A stretch of 64,000 nucleotides of DNA from an uncultured Clostridia bacterium. Lineage in GTDB: Bacteria; Bacillota; Clostridia; TANB77; CAG-508. The stretch is from contig CAQPBJ010000001.1 of assembly GCA_948852945.1 (NCBI GenBank), positions 65,617 through 129,616 on the forward strand. Reading direction: 5' to 3'. Every line of letters starts with the position of its first letter. Within the stretch, counting starts at the first letter, position 1. The notes beneath the pieces were generated by a model. It was not told the DNA's origin. It saw nothing but the letters and a program-made list of their open reading frames with translations, and ran no database searches. The position numbers were made by a program, and so were the translations under genes. This document shows positions 51,854 through 58,825 of the stretch, one piece after another.

Positions 51854-53055
51854 AAGGAGAAAAAGTATTGGAAGAGAGAAGTTTAAAAGTAGTAGATTCA
51901 AACACCACCTTTTTTGGGAAACTAAGCAATACACTATCAAAGATAATGATTCCAACAAAAATAGGAATAAATGGGATTGTTATTAATTTAAAAAGGAACA
52001 ATTTACTAAAAGCGTTTGAAAACAATATTAACTTCAAAGACAATATTAACGATAACAAAAAACATGTTTTAGAACAAAAATATCAAGAAGCATATTCACT
52101 ATATTTAGAAGCAATTGATAAATACATAATGGACAGTGTTTATAAAAAGGTAAAATCAAACACAGCATCAGAATTTGAAAAAAATGCAATGGGAAATTAC
52201 TATAAAATAACACAAATAAAAGAAAAAGATTATAATGAATACAAATATCAAAAACAAAAATATTTAATAGAATTAGACTATGAATCATTAAAATTAAATG
52301 CAAAAGAAAAAGTAATAAAAAAATATAACGAATTTTATGTTACACAAATGGATTCCTTCTTTAAAGGAATACTAAAATGTTATTCAGTAAAATTAGCAGA
52401 ATGCAGCAGAAAAGCAGATGAAGAGAAATTAGATGTATACAACAAAATTTTTGATACACTACAAGAATATGTAAACAACATAATAATTATAAAATTGCAA
52501 ACAGATGAAGGAACATTAATAGAAGAAAAAAATGGTGGAGATTTACAACGTTTAGACCAATTTGATATAGGTGTACTAGAACCAAAAGATTATGTAGAAA
52601 AAAATATGATTCTGTTAGGAATAAGCAGAACAATATTTACTCATAGTTTGCCATTAGTAGCAACAGAACAATGCTATGAAAAATTATTAAGAGATATAAG
52701 AAAAATAATAGTAAAAGATAAAACTAAAAAAGCAAAAATGGAAACATATAATATTTTCTTAGACTTAATGGAAGCATACAGCATAAAATTACTTTCAGGA
52801 AAAGTATATTGGGAAAAAACAGAAGAAAGAGAAGATTATAAAAAATTCTATGCACAATATGAAAAAACAGAAACAGCCAGAGAAAAAGAAATATTATTTT
52901 TAAAAAGAGAACTAGCAACTTTAGATAATAACGAAGAAAATAAAGAAATATTACAATTCTATAAAGAAAGATTAATTTCTTATGGAGCAATGAAAAATAT
53001 AAAAAATATTTGCAAAACAGGAGCTAAATATACAAGAACTAGAAAGGCAAGTTAA
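51850..53055 (+). CDS. Unknown helical protein in the position of PhoH
   Basis: 401 residues with no recognised family and no P-loop. Two long helical regions (about 65-190 and 270-390) rich in Lys, Glu, Tyr and Asn surround a middle with LQRLDQFDIGVLEPKDYVEKN. It starts in the ATGA overlap with yqfD and abuts ybeY. In most Clostridia phoH occupies this position between yqfD and ybeY; this protein is not PhoH. A link to sporulation or RNA metabolism is only inferred from context. Confidence 0.65.
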   Translation: MKGEKVLEERSLKVVDSNTTFFGKLSNTLSKIMIPTKIGINGIVINLKRNNLLKAFENNINFKDNINDNKKHVLEQKYQEAYSLYLEAIDKYIMDSVYKKVKSNTASEFEKNAMGNYYKITQIKEKDYNEYKYQKQKYLIELDYESLKLNAKEKVIKKYNEFYVTQMDSFFKGILKCYSVKLAECSRKADEEKLDVYNKIFDTLQEYVNNIIIIKLQTDEGTLIEEKNGGDLQRLDQFDIGVLEPKDYVEKNMILLGISRTIFTHSLPLVATEQCYEKLLRDIRKIIVKDKTKKAKMETYNIFLDLMEAYSIKLLSGKVYWEKTEEREDYKKFYAQYEKTETAREKEILFLKRELATLDNNEENKEILQFYKERLISYGAMKNIKNICKTGAKYTRTRKAS

Positions 53056-53528
53056 TGAAAGAACTAGTACAAATTGAATTTTTAGATATAGAAGAAAATG
53101 AAGAATATTGTAAGCTAATTGAAAAAGTAATAGAAAAATGTTTTGAAGAAGAAAAATTATTAGAAACAAAATTATATATGAGCATTATTCTAACAACACC
53201 AGATAAAATTCAGGAAATGAATAATGAATACAGAAAAATAAATAAAACAACAGACGTTTTATCATTTCCAATGTTCGAAAAAGAAGAATTACAAAATATA
53301 TCACTAATTACAGAAGAACCATTAGGAGATATAGTAATTTCAATTGAAAAAGTACAAGAACAAGCAGAAGAATACGGTCATTCATTTGAAAGAGAACTAG
53401 CATACATGGTAGTTCACGGCTTTTATCATTTAATGGGATATGATCATATAGAACTTACTGACAGAGTAGAAATGAGAAAAAAAGAAGAAGAAATATTAAA
53501 TAAACTTTCAATAACTAGAGAAAACTAA
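53055..53528 (+). CDS. ybeY: Endoribonuclease YbeY (rRNA maturation)
   Basis: 157 residues with the zinc motif VHGFYHLMGYDH (HxxxHxxxxxH) near residues 118-129, preceded by TTDVLSFPMFE and LGDIVISIEK. Needed for 16S rRNA 3' processing and ribosome quality control. It overlaps the preceding gene by one base (TAATG). Confidence 0.95.
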   Translation: MKELVQIEFLDIEENEEYCKLIEKVIEKCFEEEKLLETKLYMSIILTTPDKIQEMNNEYRKINKTTDVLSFPMFEKEELQNISLITEEPLGDIVISIEKVQEQAEEYGHSFERELAYMVVHGFYHLMGYDHIELTDRVEMRKKEEEILNKLSITREN

Positions 53529-53552
53529 AACAAAAGAAAAGGAGGATATCAT

Positions 53553-54656
53553 ATGGGAAAACGTAATGATAGACAATCCAAGAAAAAAAACATAGGTATT
53601 AAAATTTTATTGCTATTACTACTAATAACAATAGCTGCTGTAGGTGCATTCTTCGGATATAAATATATGAACGAAGATAAAACAAAAGAAGCTTCAACAC
53701 AAGGAATAAGTGAAGAAAATATTACACCAGAACCAGAACCAGTAAAAACAGTTCAAATATACGCAGGAACAGATAGACCAATAGCATGTATGATTGATAA
53801 TCATAGTGATGCATGGCCACAATTTGCAATAAACAAAGCATATGCAGTATATGAAATAATTGTTGAAGGTGGAGAAACAAGATTAATGGCAGTATTCAAA
53901 GGATCAGATGCAGACAAAGTTGGTCCTATGAGAAGCTCAAGACACTATTTCCTAGATTATGCTTTAGAAAATGATGCAATATATGCACATATAGGCTGGA
54001 GTCCACAAGCACAAAAAGATATCAAGACATTAGGTGTAAATAATATAAATGGACTAGAATATGATACAGGACGAGCATGGAAAGAAGGAGACGTATTCTG
54101 GAGATTATCAAACAGATATGCACCACATAATTCAATTTGTGATTTAGCGACAATAAAAACAGCTGCAGCTTCTAAAGGATATAGAACAACATCAGATGCA
54201 AAAAGTATACTAAATTACACTACAGATGATGTGACATTAGAAGAAAATACAGATGCAATATCAGCCACAACTGTTAAAATACCATTTTCTAACTTACAAA
54301 CAGTAACGTTTGAATATAATGCAGAAACGGGAAGGTATACAAGATATGCAAGAGGAAAAGTACAAACAGATGCAACAGACGATACTAATATAACAACTAA
54401 AAACATAATAATAACCAAAGCTGAAAATTATACATTATCAGATGGAGAAAATAAAGGTAGACAAGGACTAAAAAATACAGGAACTAAAGATGGATACTAC
54501 ATAACAAATGGAAAAGCCATTCCAATAACTTGTACAAAATCAGATAGATCATCAAAAACAGTTTACAAAAATGCAAACGGAGAAGAAATAAAAGTAAATG
54601 ATGGAAATACCTTCTTCGAAATTTGTCCTGTAGATGCAAATATAACAATACAATAA
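53553..54656 (+). CDS. DUF3048 (YerB-like) membrane-anchored protein
   Basis: 367 residues. A basic N-terminus and one transmembrane helix (IGIKILLLLLLITIAAVGAFFG) precede the DUF3048 domain: RPIACMIDNHSDAWPQFAINKAYAVYEIIVEGGETRLMAVFK (in sections), VGPMRSSRHYFLDYALENDAIYAHIGWSPQA and FWRLSNRYAPHN. The C-terminal DUF3048 part ends GNTFFEICPVD. The role is unknown; YerB is a putative lipoprotein, but no lipobox is seen here. Confidence 0.85.
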   Translation: MGKRNDRQSKKKNIGIKILLLLLLITIAAVGAFFGYKYMNEDKTKEASTQGISEENITPEPEPVKTVQIYAGTDRPIACMIDNHSDAWPQFAINKAYAVYEIIVEGGETRLMAVFKGSDADKVGPMRSSRHYFLDYALENDAIYAHIGWSPQAQKDIKTLGVNNINGLEYDTGRAWKEGDVFWRLSNRYAPHNSICDLATIKTAAASKGYRTTSDAKSILNYTTDDVTLEENTDAISATTVKIPFSNLQTVTFEYNAETGRYTRYARGKVQTDATDDTNITTKNIIITKAENYTLSDGENKGRQGLKNTGTKDGYYITNGKAIPITCTKSDRSSKTVYKNANGEEIKVNDGNTFFEICPVDANITIQ

Positions 54657-54685
54657 AGAAGAGGTTTAAAAACCTTTTCTTTTTT
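54655..54685 (+). terminator. Terminator after DUF3048 gene
   Basis: AAGAAGAGGTTT pairs with AACCTTTTCTT, followed by TTTT. Confidence 0.8.
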
Positions 54686-54821
54686 GCATTATACCTATTT
54701 AGAATAATCTTTTTACAATTAAGAAAAAAGAACAATTTCAAAAGAGTAGCTTATTAGAATTCTATTGTTAAAAGAAAAATAATATGCTAAAATTACAATA
54801 TTAAAGAATTTAGGAGAAAAT

Positions 54822-55727
54822 ATGTCAGAATTTAAATCAGGATTTGTATCATTAATAGGAAGAACAAATGTAGGAAAATCAACATTATTAAATACATTAA
54901 TAAAAGAAGATGTATCAATAACAGCAAATAAGCCACAAACAACAAGATTAGCAATAAGAGCAATAGCCAATAGACCAAACTCGCAAATAATTTTTATTGA
55001 TACACCAGGAATACATAAACCCAAAAGCAAATTAAGCGAAACAATGGTAGACACAGCAATGTCAAGCCTAAAAGATGTTGATGTAATCTTATTTTTAATA
55101 GAAGCGACAAGCAACGAAGTAGGAAAAGGAGATACATACATTTTAGAAAAATTAAAAGAAATAAATAAAAAAGTAATACTAATAATAAATAAGATAGATT
55201 TAGTAAAAAAAGAATGCTTACTAAATTTAATCAACCTATATAAAGAATGCTATGATTTTTCAAGCATAATACCTGTAGAAGCAACAAAAGAAAAATATTC
55301 TGATGTTGTTTTAAACGAAATAGAAAAATTGCTAAAACCAGGTCCAAAATTTTACGAAGAAGATGAATATACAGATCAAACATCAAGACAAATGGCAGAA
55401 GAAAAAATAAGAGAAAAAGCATTAAGATTTCTAAATGATGAAGTACCACATGGACTATATGTAGAAGTAACAAAATTTAAAGATAGAAAAACGAGCAAAG
55501 GTGAAGAAATATACGATATAGAAGCAACAATATACTGCAAAAGAGATTCACATAAAGGAATAATAATAGGAAAAGATGGACAAATGCTAAAAAGAATAGG
55601 ACAATATGCAAGAAAAGATTTAGAAAAAATTTTTCAAACCAAAATAAACCTTAAATTATGGGTCAAAGTAGATAACAAGTGGGACGAAAACACAAACATT
55701 TTGAAAAAATTTAAGTATACAAACTAA
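54822..55727 (+). CDS. era: GTPase Era
   Basis: A 301-residue GTPase in 16S rRNA maturation. G1 is LIGRTNVGKSTLLN, G2 NKPQTTRLAI, G3 FIDTPGIHKPK, G4 IINKIDLV and G5-like IPVEATK. The C-terminal KH domain includes EVPHGLYVEVTKF and GIIIGKDGQMLKRIGQYARKDLE. Complete. It is followed by yqzL and recO, the standard order. Confidence 0.96.
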   Translation: MSEFKSGFVSLIGRTNVGKSTLLNTLIKEDVSITANKPQTTRLAIRAIANRPNSQIIFIDTPGIHKPKSKLSETMVDTAMSSLKDVDVILFLIEATSNEVGKGDTYILEKLKEINKKVILIINKIDLVKKECLLNLINLYKECYDFSSIIPVEATKEKYSDVVLNEIEKLLKPGPKFYEEDEYTDQTSRQMAEEKIREKALRFLNDEVPHGLYVEVTKFKDRKTSKGEEIYDIEATIYCKRDSHKGIIIGKDGQMLKRIGQYARKDLEKIFQTKINLKLWVKVDNKWDENTNILKKFKYTN

Positions 55728-55766
55728 AGCTAAAGTTCATAATATTATATAAGGAAGGTTGATATT

Positions 55767-55877
55767 ATGAACGAACAAAAAAGAAACTGGGAAAAATTTA
55801 AAAAAACAGGAAAAATAGAAGATTATCTAAAATATAAAAAAACAGAAAAAACAGATTCAAGGCAAAGGGACGTATAA
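55767..55877 (+). CDS. yqzL: YqzL-like small protein
   Basis: 36 residues: NWEKFKKTGKIEDYLKYKKTEK matches the YqzL pattern W-K-x-F-xxTGxIxxYLxYKE. In bacilli yqzL lies between era and recO, exactly as here. ATG follows AAGGAAGG. recO starts one base after its stop. Confidence 0.85.
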   Translation: MNEQKRNWEKFKKTGKIEDYLKYKKTEKTDSRQRDV

Positions 55878-55878
55878 A

Positions 55879-56608
55879 ATGAAAATAGTAAAAACAAGTG
55901 GAGTAGTAATACGGCGAAAATAGTTTAGGAGATTCAGATAAAATATTAACAATACTAACACCTAATTTGGGAAAAATATCGTGTGTTGCAAAAGGAGCTA
56001 AAAGACCCAAGAGCATGTTAATGGCAGGATCACAACTATTATGCTTTGGCGAATATGTATTAAGAAAATCAAATGACATGTACACAATGCAAAGCTGTGA
56101 TCCAATAGAAATATTTTATCAAATAAGAGTAGATATAGAAAAATTAAATTATGTAGCAGCAATAATAAAAATAATAATAGATGTAACAACAGAAAATCAA
56201 AATAATTATAATATACTAAAATTATTTTTAAATACACTGTACATAATATCAGAAAGTGATAAAGATTTAGATTTTATACTTTCAGTTTTTAAAATGAGAT
56301 TATTAAAAATATTAGGATATACCCCGAATGTAAATGAATGTGTATCTTGTGGAGAAAAAGAAAGCTTAGAACAATTTAGTATAAAAGATGATGGATTTAA
56401 ATGTAAAGAATGCAGCAAACAAGACAAATCATCAATACAAATGTCAGAAGGATGTAGATATGCAATAATATATACATTAAATGCAGATGCAAAAAAGATA
56501 TTTTCATTTACAATAAAAGAAGAATCATTAAAAGAATTTGAACTAATAACAAGAATTTATTTTAATGAAAAATTAGAAAAAGAATATAAAGTAGAAAGCC
56601 TTGTTTAA
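55879..56608 (+). CDS. recO: DNA repair protein RecO; needs +1 shift at CGG 55912-55914
   Basis: Frame 0 reads MKIVKTSGVVI and then CGG (codon 12), CGA, AAA, TAG. A +1 shift at CGG gives Gly and continues ENSLGDSDKILTILTPNLGKISCVAKGAKRPKS (in sections), the normal RecO OB-fold start. The rest is a complete RecO with a zinc motif (CVSCGEKE, CKECS). The length 730 = 3 x 243 + 1 agrees with one shift. Without it, initiation would be at 55967 and the protein would lack its first 30 residues. RecO loads RecA with RecR. Confidence 0.85.
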
Positions 56609-56621
56609 ACGGGGCTTTTTT
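56595..56621 (+). terminator. Terminator after recO
   Basis: AAAGCC pairs with GGGCTTT (one wobble) and a T run, overlapping the recO end. Confidence 0.65.
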
Positions 56622-56633
56622 AAATGAGACAAT

Positions 56634-56662
56634 TTGATTTTATGTTAACAAAATGGTATAAT
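56634..56662 (+). promoter_or_regulatory. Promoter of cassette 10
   Basis: TTGATT at 56634-56639 and TATAAT at 56657-56662 with TG before it, spacing 17. Confidence 0.75.
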
Positions 56663-56703
56663 TAATAGTGACAAAAAAATTATTCATAACAGGAGGGATT
56701 AAC

Positions 56704-57201
56704 ATGATGAAAGAAAGCTGGAAAGAATACTGCCGGACCGAAGGACTTGAATATTTAGGATGTTTTGCAGATCCTGAAACTGACGAGATCTTGGGAGAGT
56801 TTGCAAAAGATGGTGGAAAAGTAATACGCTTAGGAGGAGAAAAGAGAGACATCTTAAGAAGCGCATACGGCATGCCACAAAAAAGCAAAATTACAGTAAA
56901 CAATCTCAATGCAGCAACAAAACTGGAAAATGCAGTTTCGGTTATCGAGTTCTGCGAGCATGCGTCAGATATGCATGAAACAGACGACCCGTATGCCTTT
57001 GTAATCAAACCTGAAAAAAAGGAAGAGATGAAGAGGCTGGTGGATAGCTGGACAGGAAAAGGATGCTGGACATCTACAGGAGTTGTCTACATAACGATTA
57101 CCGAGGAGCAGAAGGAACAGGTGAAAAAAGATGTCACTGAATATATTGCAAGCAATGATAACGCAGTATTTTACATCAATGACGACAGAATCCCTGGATG
57201 A
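56704..57201 (+). CDS. Unknown protein (GC-richer cassette 10)
   Basis: 165 residues with no recognised family. It starts MMKESWKEYCRTEG (CGG is codon 11). The middle has GGKVIRLGGEKRDILRSAYG and the end WTSTGVVYITITEEQKEQVKKDV. An alpha/beta domain is likely. Ribosome-binding site CAGGAGGG, own promoter and terminator. Composition is clearly different from recO and hpf around it. Stop codon is TGA. Confidence 0.65.
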   Translation: MMKESWKEYCRTEGLEYLGCFADPETDEILGEFAKDGGKVIRLGGEKRDILRSAYGMPQKSKITVNNLNAATKLENAVSVIEFCEHASDMHETDDPYAFVIKPEKKEEMKRLVDSWTGKGCWTSTGVVYITITEEQKEQVKKDVTEYIASNDNAVFYINDDRIPG

Positions 57202-57227
57202 AGTAGCAGGTCTTACCTGCAAAAGGA

Positions 57228-57266
57228 AAGCCACTGTAAGCACACGAATGTGTCAGACAGTGGCTT
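57228..57266 (+). terminator. Terminator after cassette 10
   Basis: AAGCCACTGT pairs with ACAGTGGCTT (10 bp), with an inner CACACG/TGTG pairing; the T tract is weak. Confidence 0.7.
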
Positions 57267-57291
57267 GTCTGCATTATAGCATAATTTAAAG

Positions 57292-57320
57292 TTGACTTTT
57301 AACCAATATATAGATATAAT
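57292..57320 (+). promoter_or_regulatory. hpf promoter
   Basis: TTGACT at 57292-57297 and TATAAT at 57315-57320, spacing 17. Confidence 0.8.
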
Positions 57321-57353
57321 AAAATCACTAAAACGAAAGAAGGAGTGATTAAA

Positions 57354-57887
57354 ATGAATATAAAAATAACAGGAAAAGATTTAAAAGCAACAGAGGCAAT
57401 TAAAGACTACATAGAAAGAAAAATGGAAAGACTAGAAAAGTATTATGAAACAGAAGATTTAGATATACAAGTAATGATCAGACTAGAAAGAGAATTACAA
57501 ATTGCAGAAATTAGCGTATCATACAAAGGAGACAGCCATAGAGCAGTAGCTGAAAGCAAAGACTTATATGCTTCAATTGATGAAGATATTGACATATTAG
57601 AAAGACAAATTAGAAAAGCAAAAACTAAAAAAGAAAGAATGAACAAAGACGAATCAATTAGAGTAAAAGAAATGGAAATGCTAGAAGAAACAGATTTAGA
57701 TGGAGATATAGTAAAAACAACTTATTATGATATTAAGCCAATGTCAGCAGAAGATGCTAAAATGATATTAGAAGAAAGAAAAACACAAAACTTTTTAGCA
57801 TATATAGATGTTGATACAAACAAAGTTCATGTTATCTATAAATTAAAAGACGGTAAAAACTTTGGTATTTCAGAACCAGAATGTTAG
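57354..57887 (+). CDS. hpf: Ribosome hibernation-promoting factor (long form)
   Basis: 177 residues. The N-terminal S30AE domain is MNIKITGKDLKATEAIKDYIERKMERLEKYY (in sections), with SVSYKGDSHRAVAESKDLYASIDEDIDILERQIRKAK. The C-terminal dimerisation domain includes YYDIKPMSAEDAKMILEERKTQNFLAYIDVDTNKVHVIYK (in sections). The long form pairs 70S into 100S dimers. Start at 57354 after AAGGAGTG. Confidence 0.95.
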   Translation: MNIKITGKDLKATEAIKDYIERKMERLEKYYETEDLDIQVMIRLERELQIAEISVSYKGDSHRAVAESKDLYASIDEDIDILERQIRKAKTKKERMNKDESIRVKEMEMLEETDLDGDIVKTTYYDIKPMSAEDAKMILEERKTQNFLAYIDVDTNKVHVIYKLKDGKNFGISEPEC

Positions 57888-57901
57888 TAACATATAAAAA
57901 G

Positions 57902-57936
57902 AAAATCTATCGATTTAAAATCGGTAGATTTTTTAT
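57902..57936 (+). terminator. hpf terminator
   Basis: AAAATCTATCGATTT pairs with AATCGGTAGATTTT with one wobble, then TTATT. Confidence 0.9.
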
Positions 57937-57969
57937 TCTATCATAAAAAGATTATATAATACACAAATG

Positions 57970-58140
57970 ATATGAAACTTTTGAAATTGCGCTAGCGACC
58001 AAACGTAGATGCTAAGCCTGTTAAAGCTTTGCTTGTTACAGGCTTAGTATCGAAGTGCGAAATTGAGCAATCTACAATATAAAAACGGAGTTTTTTATTC
58101 TGGAGATTGCGAAGAGCAAAATTTCAACAAGATTTTTATA
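57970..58140 (+). repeat. Armed repeat A, copy 3
   Basis: The core from GCGCTAGCGACCAAACG (57989) to GGAGATTGCGAAGAGCAAA matches copies 1 and 2. The inner variable hairpin is longest here: GATGCTAAGCCTGT (58008-58021) pairs with ACAGGCTTAGTATC with one wobble. The outer arms (around 57970-57988 and 58121-58140) pair only imperfectly, so this copy may be decaying. It lies in the 435-base gap between hpf and hydC. Confidence 0.8.
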
Positions 58141-58223
58141 TGCTGTATTTATTGAGAAAATATTAATATATTACAATAAAATAAAAAAATGTCGAAAAAG
58201 ATAGATTTATTTTTAAAATTTGA

Positions 58224-58229
58224 TATAAT
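58224..58229 (+). promoter_or_regulatory. Possible promoter of the hydrogenase operon
   Basis: TATAAT with a preceding TG (extended -10), 93 bases before hydC; no good -35 is visible. Confidence 0.4.
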
Positions 58230-58321
58230 GAAATTGAGTTTTACACATAAACTTTTTTAAAAGAAAAAACTATAAGATATAACATAAATAAAAGAGTATA
58301 AAAGTATCTAAGGAGGTAAAT

Positions 58322-58816
58322 ATGGAAAACACAAAATGCAGCGGATGTACAGGCAAAGATCCAAAAATGGAAGAAATCTTAAATCAGTACAAACAAACAA
58401 AGGACAATTTAATACAAATACTAAACGAAGTACAAGAATACTATGGATATATTTCAGAAAAATCAATGGCAGCAATATCAGAATACTTATCAATACCAAG
58501 AGCAGAAATATATGGAGTAGTTACATTTTATTCTAGATTTACATTAAAACCAAAGGGAAAATACCACATAGCAATATGTTTAGGAACAGCATGCTTTGTA
58601 AAAGGTTCAGAACAAATATTAGATAGAGCAAAAGAAAGATTGAAAATAGATGTTGGAGAAACAACTAAAGACGGAATGTTTTCACTAGAAGCAACAAGAT
58701 GTATAGGTGCTTGTGGTCTAGCTCCTGTTTTTACAGTTAATGGAGAAGTATATGGAAAAGCAACTGTAAAAATGATGGATGAAATTATAGATAAAATTAT
58801 GGAAAATCCAGAATAG
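58322..58816 (+). CDS. hydC: NADH-dependent [FeFe] hydrogenase subunit HydC (NuoE-like)
   Basis: 164 residues of the NuoE/24-kDa thioredoxin-like [2Fe-2S] family. The cluster cysteines lie in AICLGTACFVKGS and RCIGACGLAP, preceded by GYISEKSMAAISEYL and IYGVVTFYSRF. It starts with a Cys-containing lead, NTKCSGCTG. In trimeric electron-bifurcating hydrogenases this subunit works with HydB and HydA, which follow in order. Confidence 0.93.
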   Translation: MENTKCSGCTGKDPKMEEILNQYKQTKDNLIQILNEVQEYYGYISEKSMAAISEYLSIPRAEIYGVVTFYSRFTLKPKGKYHIAICLGTACFVKGSEQILDRAKERLKIDVGETTKDGMFSLEATRCIGACGLAPVFTVNGEVYGKATVKMMDEIIDKIMENPE

Positions 58817-58825
58817 GAGGCAAAA

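Noticed and set aside
55967..56608. recO starting at the internal ATG 55967
   Set aside because: This would lose the OB-fold start. The missing residues are encoded intact upstream in the +1 frame after CGG, so an internal start is unlikely to be the original gene structure.
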